Origin: CAVYXZ01 sp963772595 | Lineage (GTDB): Bacteria > Chloroflexota > Anaerolineae > Aggregatilineales > Phototrophicaceae | Direction of reading: 5' to 3' | NCBI GenBank assembly: GCA_963772595.1 | Contig: CAVYXZ010000005.1 | Location: forward strand, 235,496-299,495 | DNA: 64,000 nt | Shown here: positions 1-8,908 of the stretch, piece after piece | Numbering within the stretch: the stretch's first letter is position 1 | Layout: each line of letters begins with the position of its first letter | Notes under the pieces: generated by a model | Database searches by the model: none | Told to the model about the DNA's origin: nothing | The model's input: the letters and a program-made list of their open reading frames with translations, nothing else | Position numbers and translations under genes: made by a program

Positions 1-420
1 CGTTTTTGGGCTTCACGATACTGCGTTCCAGCCAGGCCATGGCCGCTTTCGGTATCTTTGAAGACCATGGTTCGAAGCCCAAAAGGACGATAGGTATCGA
101 TGAATTCCTTCAGGTTCAATACCGCCACTGTCTGTGCCGGCCACACCAGCGCCCAGTACTGCCAACCGGCTTCCAGCACCTGAGGAAACCAGACCGTCTT
201 CGCCCAAACGGTGTCGTCGTCGGGTAAGACCGAATTGTTGCGGTCGTCCGATAACCACTTGTGCGCCTCATATGTCCTTGAAGACTTCCAGGCCGGTATT
301 CAAAGCGTTCCGAAAGGCCTCACCTTGAACAGTTTTATGAAATGTATGATGCACAATCTTCTTGTCAGGATAGTACACCAGTTTTACAAGGTCGTTGTCA
401 ATCAGTGTCATAACGGACAT
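1..420 (-). pseudogene. STAS/SpoIIAA-like domain protein, partial and frame-broken
   Basis: Reading leftward from the ATG at 420 gives a start MSVMTLIDNDLVKLVYY, then after a one-base shift near 290 the segment EAHKWLSDDRN and WFPQVLEAGWQYWALVWP, and after another shift near 45 the segment AAMAWLERSIVKPK, which runs off the window edge. The three pieces together match the plan of small STAS-like proteins (an AHKWL-type helix, then W-P...AGW-YWA). Function is unknown; such proteins are usually small cytosolic single-domain proteins. Frame breaks of one base could be real decay or consensus error. The family assignment comes from pattern recognition, not a search. Confidence 0.45.
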
Positions 421-561
421 AAGGGGTTCCCCCATCGCGGATACGGCTAGAATGTCGAAAATCCTTTCCAGTGCCTATTCAATATATTATAGGGTGATAC
501 GTTCATCAGAAGCATTGATGTTCGAGAGCTTCCTTCAAAGACGTCATGTCTCAGATAGCCC

Positions 562-1455
562 TCAATAAAACGAGGCCACGCGGTTCAGTGTCTCGACGTC
601 TGGCGCGCCGTCGAAGAGGATAATGTGATATGTCAGGTCGAGGTGGTCATCGGGCGCGAGCGTGTAGGTCTCGTCGAACATGAAGGAGAAGCTGACGCAG
701 GCATAAGGCTCTTTGCGCACGAACCACTTGTTGGGGAAACGCGGGTTGCGCGGATCGTCCACGAAGAGCAGCGTCGATTGATCGTCCACGCCGTCATGCG
801 TGCCCTGGTAAGCGATCCAGGGCATGGATACGCCCATGTAATCTTCGTGTTCCTCCGGCCCGATCACCGTACCTTTGGTAAACGAGCGCGGTCCACGCCA
901 GAAGAGGCTGCCATAGCCGGCCATCGGCCTGCCGTGCGTGGTCGGCGAGCCGAAATCGAGCGGGTCGCCGCTGACGTTATGCAGGCGCATGGTGTAGGAC
1001 AACCACCAGTAATGCTCGTCGCGCACGATCTTCTCGACGGCGATGTGCCGCGTCTCCTCCAGCCAGACCGTGCCGTCTTCGATCTTCCATTGCAGCGATT
1101 CGTCAATGCCGAAGCGGTCACCCTCGCTCTGGATGGCGCTGAACGTCACGTGGTCGATGCGCCCGTGATTGCCCCGGCGCTGGTAGCCCTGGTCGCGCAC
1201 ATAGGATGGCCCGCCCCAGAAGTTTTTGTCGCCCAGGTGGCTCATGGTCATCATCACGCCGGTATGCCAGCGGTGATCGTTGGGCCGGTAGATCGAGACG
1301 ATGTTGCCGCCGAGGGTCCGCAGCGGGTGAATGAAGGGCTTGGGGACCTCGCTGGCGGGCTGCGCCGTTTTGTAGACATAGCGCAGCAGATTGACGCCGT
1401 CCACGCCATATTCAATCGATTCTTCCTGGCTCGTGCTGTGTATTGCGGTATCCAT
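562..1455 (-). CDS. PmoA family protein (DUF6807, PF14100)
   Basis: A 297-residue protein with no signal peptide. The HPLRTLGG (residues 43-50) and DHRWHTGV (60-67) motifs and the many Trp, His and Gly residues are typical of the family named 'methane oxygenase PmoA', a misleading name: most members are beta-sandwich proteins found near carbohydrate catabolism genes. It has no link to particulate methane monooxygenase here, as no pmoB or pmoC is present. It stands alone on the minus strand with a gene-poor stretch upstream. A role in sugar or glycoside metabolism is only a suggestion from family context. Confidence 0.7.
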   Translation of the reverse strand: MDTAIHSTSQEESIEYGVDGVNLLRYVYKTAQPASEVPKPFIHPLRTLGGNIVSIYRPNDHRWHTGVMMTMSHLGDKNFWGGPSYVRDQGYQRRGNHGRIDHVTFSAIQSEGDRFGIDESLQWKIEDGTVWLEETRHIAVEKIVRDEHYWWLSYTMRLHNVSGDPLDFGSPTTHGRPMAGYGSLFWRGPRSFTKGTVIGPEEHEDYMGVSMPWIAYQGTHDGVDDQSTLLFVDDPRNPRFPNKWFVRKEPYACVSFSFMFDETYTLAPDDHLDLTYHIILFDGAPDVETLNRVASFY

Positions 1456-1675
1456 AAAGCACCATTTTCATTAAAGATCAACTGCGCCTACTGTAACGGC
1501 AGCAGCGCCCGGCGACAAGTTCCACTCAGCCGCCGTGCTCAAACATCATGAGCAGGCAAAATTACAAGGTGAATTAAATCTTTACGCTTGCAGAATTACA
1601 AATCGTGTTACACTGATCGCAAGCGGACATTCAAGCACAATCAGCAATATTTTCACAAATTTAAGCGCGCAGACT

Positions 1676-1700
1676 GCCGGGGGATCCTCCGGCGGTTTGT
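1676..1700 (+). terminator. GC-rich hairpin followed by T-rich tract in the 1456-1771 gap
   Basis: The 316-base gap between the divergent genes holds a hairpin with arms GCCGG (1676-1680) and CCGGC (1689-1693), then GGTTTGTTTTA. It resembles a rho-independent terminator on the plus strand, yet no plus-strand gene precedes it. A promoter-like TTGCAG...TACACT pair lies about 75 bases upstream with a short 15-base spacer. No open frame is convincing here. Confidence 0.35.
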
Positions 1701-1771
1701 TTTATGGGACTCTCTCCCCAACAGCGATATACTCCCCAGCAAATACAGGTTATTGAAAGGGGCATTGTCCC

Positions 1772-2953
1772 ATGGAAACCATGACACCTGAACAAATCGG
1801 TTTTTCATCCGAACGGCTGGCACGCATTCGCCCGGCGATGCAGCGCTATGTCGATGAGGGCAAGTTTCCCGGCGTCCTGACGCTGATCGCCCACTGCGGC
1901 GCGGTGGTCTACCAGGACTCGGTGGGCTATATGGATGTCGAATCCGCCAGGCCCTTGCAGGAAGACACGATCTTTCGCATCTACTCGATGTCCAAGCCGA
2001 TCACCAGCGTGGGCCTGCTGATGCTCTACGAAGAGGGCCGTCTGCGCCTGAGCGACCCGGTCGCCGAGTACATCCCGGCCTTTGCCAACGTTAAAGTCTA
2101 CGGTGATCCGCCAGCCGAGCTGGAGCGCCCGATCACGATCCAGCACCTGCTGACGCATACCGCCGGGCTGACCTATCCCTCTGACGGGCCGTCGCCGGTC
2201 GATGTGCTGTTCGCCAAAGCCAATATCATGCGCCCGGACCTCACCATTGAGCAGTTTGTCGATAAGCTCACCGAACTGCCGCTGGTAAATCAGCCGGGGA
2301 CCGTCTGGCGCTATGGCGTGGCGACCGATGTGCTGGGCCGCCTGATCGAGGTCATCTCCGGGATGCCACTGGATCGCTACTTCCAGGAGCGCATCTTCGG
2401 CCCACTGGGCATGGTCGATACCGGCTTTGTCGTGCCGCCGGAAAAGCTGGACCGCCTCGCCACTGAATACCACTGGAACGAGGCTGAAAGCAAGCTGGAG
2501 GTCAGCGACCGCCCGCCGCAGAGCGAATACGCGGTCAACAGCGCCTTCTTATCGGGCGGTGGCGGACTCGTCTCCACCCTGGCCGATTACCTGCGCTTCG
2601 CCACAATGCTGCTCAATATGGGCGAAGTGGATGACGTGCGGTTGCTGGGGCGCAAGACGGTGGCAATGATGTCGAGCAACCATCTGCCGCCGGAGGTGCT
2701 GGCGCGGAGCGTCGATGCGCTGCCGCAGGGCTTCGGCTTTGGCCTGGGCGTGGGCATCGCCAGGGATATGATTCGCTTTGCCGAACTGGGGTCCTGTGGC
2801 ATGTACGAGTGGGGCGGCCTGGCGAACACGCTGTTCTGGGTGGACCCGCAGGAGCAGATCATCGGCCTGCTGATGACTCAGCATGTGCCCGGTTTCCACT
2901 TCCCGCTGACGACCGATTTCCGCACGCTGGTCTATCAGGCGCTGCTGGATTAG
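1772..2953 (+). CDS. Serine hydrolase, beta-lactamase fold (array copy 1)
   Basis: A 393-residue protein of the class C beta-lactamase/family VIII esterase superfamily (PF00144). The nucleophile motif is S72-M-S-K75 in IYSMSKPITS. The second-site tyrosine is Y181 in WRYGVATDVLGR, and the third motif region is SGGGGLVST (261-269). The YxxATD form of the second motif fits EstB-like esterases rather than true beta-lactamases. No signal peptide is visible, so the enzyme is probably cytosolic and acts on small esters or amides; the substrate is unknown. It is the first of four tandem paralogues with the same strand and length. The ATG follows AAAGGGGC at a usable distance. Confidence 0.85.
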   Translation: METMTPEQIGFSSERLARIRPAMQRYVDEGKFPGVLTLIAHCGAVVYQDSVGYMDVESARPLQEDTIFRIYSMSKPITSVGLLMLYEEGRLRLSDPVAEYIPAFANVKVYGDPPAELERPITIQHLLTHTAGLTYPSDGPSPVDVLFAKANIMRPDLTIEQFVDKLTELPLVNQPGTVWRYGVATDVLGRLIEVISGMPLDRYFQERIFGPLGMVDTGFVVPPEKLDRLATEYHWNEAESKLEVSDRPPQSEYAVNSAFLSGGGGLVSTLADYLRFATMLLNMGEVDDVRLLGRKTVAMMSSNHLPPEVLARSVDALPQGFGFGLGVGIARDMIRFAELGSCGMYEWGGLANTLFWVDPQEQIIGLLMTQHVPGFHFPLTTDFRTLVYQALLD

Positions 2954-3056
2954 CGGACTATCCCGGCCATCATAAACTGCGTTACACTCTGAGCCTGAAT
3001 CTCAGAGGATGTGGTACGCTGCGTTCCTGGAACGAATCTTATGGGAAGGATTATTC

Positions 3057-4241
3057 ATGGACACTGTGAAACCTGAAAGCGTCGGCATGTCCGGCGAACG
3101 GCTGAAGCGCATCCACCCGATGTTGCAGCGCTATGTCGATGAGGGCAAATTCGCCGGGATGAGCGTGGCAATTGCGCGGCACGGAAAGCCGGTCTATTCC
3201 GACTGCGCCGGGTTGATGGACATCGAATCCGGCAAACCCGTCCAGGAAGACACCATCTTTCGCATCTACTCGATGAGCAAGATCATCACCAGCGTGGCGC
3301 TGATGACCCTCTACGAAGAAGGGCACTTTCGGCTCAACGACCCGGTGACGAATTTTATCCCCGAATTCGGCCAGCTTGGCGTCTTTGACCGCTATGCCAG
3401 CGGCGTGATGAAAACGGTCGGCCTGGAACGTCCGGCCACAATCCGGCACCTGCTGTCGCACACCGCCGGGCTGACTTATCCCTGGCAGGCGGCTACACAG
3501 GTCGGCGCGATGTACGCCGAAGGAGACCTGTGGGCGGGCGATCTGCACGACATGATCGCGGGCCTGCTCAAATATCCGCTGGCCTACCAGCCGGGCACGA
3601 CCTGGCACTACAGCATGGCGACCGATGTGGTGGGCCGCCTGGTCGAGATTATCTCCGGCATGACATTGGCCGAGTTCTTGCAGGCGCGCATCTTCGCGCC
3701 GCTGGGCATGGTCGATACCGCCTTCGACGTGCCGCAGGACAAAATGGGCCGCTTCGCCACGCTCTACAACTGGAACGAGGCCGAAGGCAAGCTTGCAACC
3801 GGGGATCGCCCGCCCAAGACTGAATACGCCCGCCCCAAGAAGCTCTACTCCGGCGGCGGCGGGCTGGTCTCCACCCTCGGTGATTACTACCGTTTCACGC
3901 AGATGCTGCTCAACAAAGGCGAACTGGACGGCGTGCGGCTGCTGGGGCGCAAGACGGTCGAACTGATGACGATCAATCATCTGCCGCCCGGTATGCGGAT
4001 CACGACGCGCTTCGGCGGGCATGGCTTCGGCCTGGGCGCGGCGGTGCTGGTGGATGCGGCGCAGTTTGGCGAGCTTGGCTCGGTCGGCAGCTACTACTGG
4101 GACGGCGCGGCCAATACGGTGTTCTGGATCGACCCCAAAGAAGACCTGCTCGGCGTACTGATGACTCAGTTCATGCCCTGCTTCCGCTTCCCGTTGGATA
4201 CGGATCTGCGGCTGCTGGCTTATCAGGCTATCATCGACTGA
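3057..4241 (+). CDS. Serine hydrolase, beta-lactamase fold (array copy 2)
   Basis: A 394-residue paralogue of the preceding gene with the same S72-M-S-K75 motif, WHYSMATDVVGR second motif and SGGGGLVST third motif. An in-frame upstream start exists at 3009, but GGGAAGGA at 3043-3050 lies six bases before the ATG at 3057, and alignment with the other copies (MxTVxPE) supports that start. A TTACACT -10-like element lies near 2981 in the 103-base gap, so this copy may have its own promoter. It is the most diverged copy, with a longer insert (FDRYASGVMKTVG) around residue 110. Substrate unknown. Confidence 0.85.
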   Translation: MDTVKPESVGMSGERLKRIHPMLQRYVDEGKFAGMSVAIARHGKPVYSDCAGLMDIESGKPVQEDTIFRIYSMSKIITSVALMTLYEEGHFRLNDPVTNFIPEFGQLGVFDRYASGVMKTVGLERPATIRHLLSHTAGLTYPWQAATQVGAMYAEGDLWAGDLHDMIAGLLKYPLAYQPGTTWHYSMATDVVGRLVEIISGMTLAEFLQARIFAPLGMVDTAFDVPQDKMGRFATLYNWNEAEGKLATGDRPPKTEYARPKKLYSGGGGLVSTLGDYYRFTQMLLNKGELDGVRLLGRKTVELMTINHLPPGMRITTRFGGHGFGLGAAVLVDAAQFGELGSVGSYYWDGAANTVFWIDPKEDLLGVLMTQFMPCFRFPLDTDLRLLAYQAIID

Positions 4242-4289
4242 GGATGCTATACTCTGGAAAAATAGCATTTTCAGAAGAGAGGTTTTCAT

Positions 4290-5462
4290 ATGAACACCGT
4301 CACGCCAGAGCAGGTCGGTCTGTCGTCTGAACGCCTGGGCCGCATCCGTCCGGTGATCCAGCGCTATGTGGACGAAGGCAAATACGCCGGGGTCATAACT
4401 CTCGTGGCCCGGCACGGCAAAGTCGCCTATCTGGACTGCGTCGGCATGATGGACCGGGACGCAGGCAAGCCGATGAAGGAAGATACGATCTTCCGCATTT
4501 ACTCCATGACCAAGCCGATCACCAGCGTCGCGCTGCTGATGCTCTACGAAGAGGGGCGGCTGCGGCTGAACAGCCCGGTAGCCGATTTCATCCCCGGCTT
4601 CGCCAATGTCAAAGTCTACGCCGAACCGCTGGCAGAGCTGGAGCGCCCGGTAACGATTCGCAACCTGCTGACTCATACTGCCGGGCTGAGCTATGATGCA
4701 GAAGATGGCGATCCGGTCGGGGTGCTGTATCACAAAGCGGACATCTGGGCGGATGATCCGCTGCTGGCGGACTTTGTGGCCCGGATTCTCCGCCTGCCGC
4801 TGGCCCATCAGCCGGGAACGATCTTCCGCTACAGCGTCGCCCTGGATGTAGTCGGCTATTTGATTGAGATCATCTCAGGAATGTCGCTGGACCGCTTTTT
4901 CCGGGAGCGCATCTTCGAGCCGCTGGGCATGGTGGATACGGGCTTCTATGCCCCCGTGGAAAAACACGAACGGTTGGCGACGCTCTATCACTGGGAGAAT
5001 GGTCTGGTCGAGAAGCCGGATATTCTCGGCGTCCATGGCGCACAGGCGGACCGCTTCCTGTCTGGCGGCGCTGGACTGGTCTCAACGATGAGCGATTACT
5101 ACCGCTTCACGCAGATGCTGCTCAACGGTGGCGAACTGGATGGCACGAGGCTGCTGGGGCGCAAGACGGTCGAACTCATGAGCAGCAACCATCTCACACC
5201 GGAAATCATCCGTGCGAGCGGGGATGCGCTCTGGCCGGGGCATGGCTTTGGCCTGGGAGTCGCACGGATGATGGAAGTCCCGCGCTACGGCGAGTCGGGT
5301 TCTGTCGGCATGTACACCTGGGGCGGTGCGGCCAGTACCGGCTTCTGGATCGATCCTCGTGAAGATCTCATCGCCATCCTGATGACTCAGCTGATCCCTT
5401 ACGGCACCTTCCCAAGCATTGACGATTTTCACACGCTGACCTATCAGGCGCTGGTGGATTAG
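4290..5462 (+). CDS. Serine hydrolase, beta-lactamase fold (array copy 3)
   Basis: A 390-residue member of the array. Motifs are YSMTKPITS (SxxK), FRYSVALDVVGY (tyrosine site; the ATD of the other copies is ALD here) and SGGAGLVST. GAGAGG precedes the ATG after a short spacer, and a TATACT-like element lies in the 48-base gap upstream. The first 230 codons are close in nucleotide sequence to copy 4, much closer than either is to copies 1 and 2, which suggests recent duplication or gene conversion. Substrate unknown. Confidence 0.85.
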   Translation: MNTVTPEQVGLSSERLGRIRPVIQRYVDEGKYAGVITLVARHGKVAYLDCVGMMDRDAGKPMKEDTIFRIYSMTKPITSVALLMLYEEGRLRLNSPVADFIPGFANVKVYAEPLAELERPVTIRNLLTHTAGLSYDAEDGDPVGVLYHKADIWADDPLLADFVARILRLPLAHQPGTIFRYSVALDVVGYLIEIISGMSLDRFFRERIFEPLGMVDTGFYAPVEKHERLATLYHWENGLVEKPDILGVHGAQADRFLSGGAGLVSTMSDYYRFTQMLLNGGELDGTRLLGRKTVELMSSNHLTPEIIRASGDALWPGHGFGLGVARMMEVPRYGESGSVGMYTWGGAASTGFWIDPREDLIAILMTQLIPYGTFPSIDDFHTLTYQALVD

Positions 5463-5503
5463 CGCCATCGGCATAAGATACCGTCTATTCAGAGGATACA
5501 CTT

Positions 5504-6673
5504 ATGGAGAGCATCGCACCGGAAGAAGTTGGGCTTTCATCTGAACGCCTGGGCCGCATTCGCCCGCTGGTGCAGCGCTATGTCGATGAGGGCAAATACG
5601 CCGGGGTCATGACGCTGATCGCGCGGCACGGCAAAGTCGCCTATCTGGACTGCGTCGGCATGATGGACCGGGAAGCAGGCAAGCCGATGAAGGAAGACAC
5701 CATCTTCCGCATCTACTCCATGACCAAGCCGATCACCAGCCGTCGCGCTGCTGATGCTGTATGAAGAAGGGCTTGCTGCGGCTGAACGACCCGGTGGCTG
5801 AGTACATCCCCGGCTTCGCCGATGTCATGGTCTTCGCCCAACCGCCGCAGACCTTAGCGCGCCCGATCACCATCCGCCATCTGCTGACGCATACCGCCGG
5901 GCTGACCTACGATTTTCACGGCACGTCGGTGGTGGATGCGATGTACGCTCAGGCAGAGATCATCTTTCCGGCTTACACCTCCGAGCAGTTCGTCGAAAAA
6001 CTGGTCCAACTGCCGCTCGTTCACCAACCGGGGGCCGTCTGGCGCTACAGCGTGGCGACCGATGTGGTAGGCCGCCTGGTCGAGGTCATCTCCGGCATGA
6101 CGCTGGACCGTTACTTCCAGGAGCGCATTCTTCGGGCCGCTGGGCATGGTCGATACCGGCTTTTTCGTGCCACCGGCCAGCCAGCCACGCCTGGCGACTC
6201 TCTATCACTGGCAAGCCGAAGCGGGCAAGCTCGTGTCCGGGCCGGACCGACGTATCAAGGATTATACGCGCCCCGCTCCATTTCTATCGGGCGGCGGCGG
6301 GCTGGTCTCCACGATGGCGGATTACCTGCGCTTCTGCCAGATGCTGCTCAACAAGGGCGTATTGGATGGCGTGCGGCTGCTGGGGCGCGAGACGGTCGAA
6401 CTGATGTCGCGCAATCATCTCCTGCCAGAGGTTCAGGGAGAGCCGCAGCCGGGCTTCGGCTTCGGCCTGGGCGTGGCGGTGCTGACCGATCTGGCGGCCT
6501 ATGGTGAATTAGGCTCGGTTGGCATGTACCGCTGGGGCGGCGCGGCCAATACCACCTTCTGGATCGACCCACAAGAAGACCTGATCGGCATTCTGATGAC
6601 CCAGCTTATCTCATCGCCCTTCCTGCTCGTGAATGATTTCCGCAACCTGACCTATCAGGCGCTGCTGGATTAA
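5504..6673 (+). CDS. Serine hydrolase, beta-lactamase fold (array copy 4), two frameshifts
   Basis: This is the fourth array copy and keeps all motifs (YSMTKPITS, WRYSVATDVVGR, SGGGGLVST), but they fall in three reading frames. Compared base by base with the other copies, there is one extra C at 5740/5741 (AGCCGTCGCG against AGCGTCGCG) and one extra T at 6128/6129 (GCGCATTCTTCGGG against GCGCATCTTCGGG). With both removed, a normal protein of about 389 residues results. No other lesions are seen, so these may be consensus errors; if real, the copy is a fresh pseudogene. AGAGGA precedes the ATG. Confidence 0.75.
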
Positions 6674-6798
6674 AGCAGTGCTGAGTAATGAGTGCTGAGG
6701 CGAGGAAACTGTTTGATCCCTGATTTAGCACGATTCGCCGGAGTCGCCTGTATCCTGTCCATTGGCTCTGTTTTGCTTCAGCACTCGGCACTTCAGGT
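6674..6798. repeat. Short gap bounded by inverted AGTGCTGAG-type repeats
   Basis: The gap after the hydrolase array begins with two copies of AGTGCTGAG (6677 and 6692 areas) and ends with the reverse motif TTCAGCACTCGGCACT (6777-6792). The arrangement looks like a small repeat-bounded insertion between convergent genes. No gene is seen in it. Confidence 0.35.
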
Positions 6799-7560
6799 GA
6801 GCGGGGTGGCCCAGAGGAAAGCGCGTGAAGCCGAGCGTTCCGGCTCATCGACCAGGATGGTCCGGTAGGCAGCCTCGAAGAGCAGGGCCTGGACATGGAA
6901 CATGGCGCTGACGTTATGCACCTCGACCGCCATAATCGGGCGCTGCGTCTTGAGCAGGTGGCTGGCCCCGCCCAGGACCTCGGCTTCGGCCCCTTCGACA
7001 TCCAGCTTGATAAAGGCGGGGGCTGGCTCCCCGGCAGCGATCAGGCTGTCGATGCGGCGCGTCTGCACCGGCTGTTCTTCCAACTGCGCGTAGATTTCCG
7101 GCTTCACACGGTCGCCCGGCGCGCCGTGCAGGTCCAGATGACCGATGGAGGCCAGGGCCGGGTTCTCGCTGAAACGGAAGACCTGCTCGCCATCGCTATC
7201 CGAAAGGGCCATCTGCGCGATCTCGATACGCTGGGCCAGATCCGGGTTGCGCTCCAACTGGCGCTCGATTCGGGCGACGTTGTGCGGGTTCGGCTCGATG
7301 GATAGCACATGCCCGGCATAGGTCGCCAGCATCAGGCTGTGATAGCCGATCTCCGCGCCGACATCCCAGGCCACAGCATTTGCCAGATCGAGGCCGGACT
7401 GCGCCAGATACTCGTAAATATAGGCGTCATAGCTGCCGTCGAGCATGGTTTGCAGCACCGGGTTCTCCAGGTCGAGGTACATCTCGGCCCCTTGCAAGCG
7501 CCCCCGGCTCACCGTACCCCAACCGAGCTTCATCTCATGACCGAGGATCGATTTCATCAC
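6793..7560 (-). CDS. FkbM family SAM-dependent methyltransferase
   Basis: A 255-residue class I methyltransferase. The SAM motif is WDVGAEIGYHSLMLA, followed by the acidic EPNPHN loop, and the FkbM signature FIKLDVEGAEAEVLGGA lies near the C-terminal third. FkbM enzymes O-methylate sugars or polyketides; the acceptor cannot be told here. The start overlaps the stop of the upstream methyltransferase gene by four bases (ATGA-type), so the two are one transcription unit and probably act on one pathway. Confidence 0.8.
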   Translation of the reverse strand: MMKSILGHEMKLGWGTVSRGRLQGAEMYLDLENPVLQTMLDGSYDAYIYEYLAQSGLDLANAVAWDVGAEIGYHSLMLATYAGHVLSIEPNPHNVARIERQLERNPDLAQRIEIAQMALSDSDGEQVFRFSENPALASIGHLDLHGAPGDRVKPEIYAQLEEQPVQTRRIDSLIAAGEPAPAFIKLDVEGAEAEVLGGASHLLKTQRPIMAVEVHNVSAMFHVQALLFEAAYRTILVDEPERSASRAFLWATPLT

Positions 7561-8192
7561 TGCACCGTCTTGCAGATGAAAAAGTGCTGATAGGGCCGCT
7601 CTGGCACGCGGTAATGCCGCTCGACACGCAGACCCGCCGCCGCCATGGCCGTGATAATGCGGCTGACCGGGAAGCCGCGCCAGCCGATCTCCCAGTGATG
7701 GTGCGTGTAGGGGATGAACTCGCCGCGCGGGATGATACGGCTCAGGTCAATCAGGATATTGCGCTGGTCGAAGCCCCACTGCGTCAGCGAGATCGACAGC
7801 GCGTGACTGTTATCCGGCAGCGAGATCAGCACGTCGTGGCTGGCGACGCGGCTGAGTTCCGCCAGGGTGGGCGCGAACTGATCGTAGGGCAGATGTTCCA
7901 GCACCTGGCAGCACATGACCAGATCAAAGCTGTTGGCGCGAAAGGGAATGGCCGTCACGTTGCCGACTGCGTCAGGCGCGATGTCGAGCATCAGGTCCAG
8001 TTCGTAGACGCGAATCCTGCGCCGGTTGAGGTAATCGCTGACCAGCTTGTTGCCCAAACCGATCTCCAGCACCGTCTGCGCCTCGGTCTTTAAGGCTTCC
8101 GTGACCTGGGTCCAGTAGGCGGCGAAGCGGGCTTTGGTGTCGTATTCCGGCGCTAAGAAAAAGTCGCCCTGCGGCTGGGGTAAGACGGTCAT
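7557..8192 (-). CDS. Class I SAM-dependent methyltransferase (Methyltransf_11 type)
   Basis: About 211 residues from the chosen ATG at 8192, preceded by AGCGAGGG and a five-base spacer; longer in-frame starts at 8219 and 8318 lack such a site. The SAM motif is VLEIGLGNKLVSDYL, with the acidic YELD after strand 2, then FDLVMCCQVLEHLPYDQF and a DVLISLPD strand. This is the pattern of methyltransferases acting on small molecules or glycans. It is the first gene of a two-gene unit with the FkbM enzyme. Target unknown. Confidence 0.75.
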   Translation of the reverse strand: MTVLPQPQGDFFLAPEYDTKARFAAYWTQVTEALKTEAQTVLEIGLGNKLVSDYLNRRRIRVYELDLMLDIAPDAVGNVTAIPFRANSFDLVMCCQVLEHLPYDQFAPTLAELSRVASHDVLISLPDNSHALSISLTQWGFDQRNILIDLSRIIPRGEFIPYTHHHWEIGWRGFPVSRIITAMAAAGLRVERHYRVPERPYQHFFICKTVQ

Positions 8193-8414
8193 GCAATCCC
8201 TCGCTGTGTACGGTTTCATTATAGTGTACGCAGCGTCCAACGCACCAATTGGAGCAAAACAGTCGCGGTACAAATTTGGCAAGCTGAGGATAAACATAGT
8301 ATAGCGCGCTCCAGTCAACAGCCCACAGTTTCAGGGCTTGTTTTGTGAAAAAATACACTATGCTGAGGGCAGGTGTACACCGCTATCGTCATGCATCAGA
8401 AGAGAGGAAACATC

Positions 8415-8867
8415 ATGCCTGAACTCAGCGTACAGATCGAACGCCTCGCCCCGATGCGCGTGGCAGCGCTTGCAGTCCGCAGTGACTCGCCGGAGACTGA
8501 GGCCATCAATGCCCTGCTCGATTGGGCACGTCCGCAAGGCCTGCTGGACCAGCCATTTCGTTTCTTCGGTTACGACAACTGTCAGCCTGCGCCGAACCAC
8601 ATCTACACCACCTGGCTGACCGTCGGTCCGGCGGTCGAAGGCTCCGGTCAGGTCGAGATCAAGCATTTTCCGGGTGGGCGTTTTGCCGTCACCACCGTGT
8701 CGAACGTAGAACAGATCGCGCCGCAGTGGAAGCAGTTGGCGCAGTGGTGCCAGGCGCATCAGCAGCCCTTCGGTGGTCATCCCGGCCTTGAAGAGCACTT
8801 CGACCTCGTTGCCGACCATCCGCTGGCCGGGCCGCGCTTCAAGCTCTATCTCTCGCTCCGAAGCTAA
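8415..8867 (+). CDS. GyrI-like / effector-binding domain protein
   Basis: A 150-residue single-domain protein with the AraC effector-binding (GyrI-like) pattern: VQIERLAPMRVAALAVRS at the start, YDNCQPAPNHIYTTWLTV in the middle and KLYLSLRS at the end. Such domains bind small hydrophobic effectors and occur alone or fused to regulators. There is no DNA-binding domain here. The ATG at 8415 follows GAGAGGAAAC; an upstream ATG at 8373 lacks a ribosome site. It stands alone on the plus strand, divergent from the methyltransferase pair. Confidence 0.7.
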   Translation: MPELSVQIERLAPMRVAALAVRSDSPETEAINALLDWARPQGLLDQPFRFFGYDNCQPAPNHIYTTWLTVGPAVEGSGQVEIKHFPGGRFAVTTVSNVEQIAPQWKQLAQWCQAHQQPFGGHPGLEEHFDLVADHPLAGPRFKLYLSLRS

Positions 8868-8876
8868 GCATAATCG

Positions 8877-8900
8877 TAGGGACACGGCACCGCCGTGTCT
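8877..8900. repeat. GC-rich hairpin GACACGGC/GCCGTGTC
   Basis: Arms GACACGGC (8881-8888) and GCCGTGTC (8892-8899) with a three-base loop follow TCGTAGG. It lies between convergent genes and could end both transcripts. Related hairpins with a GTAGGGG lead occur near 11427, 17784 and 21966, so it belongs to a dispersed repeat family. Confidence 0.5.
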
Positions 8901-8908
8901 ACCACCCC

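Noticed and set aside
562..1455. Methane monooxygenase subunit PmoA
   Set aside because: The family name is a misnomer; the protein has no membrane segments and no pmoB or pmoC neighbours.
3051..4808. A 585-codon open frame on the minus strand
   Set aside because: It is antisense to two serine hydrolase genes with full motifs, has the Arg/His/Asp-rich composition of a shadow frame in GC-rich DNA, and shows no domain.
5730..6135. Programmed frameshifting in hydrolase copy 4
   Set aside because: No slippery heptamer or pseudoknot is seen, and the three sister copies are in frame at the same places.
1772..6673. Beta-lactam resistance array
   Set aside because: The second motif is the esterase-type YxxATD form, there is no signal peptide, and the family is mostly esterases.
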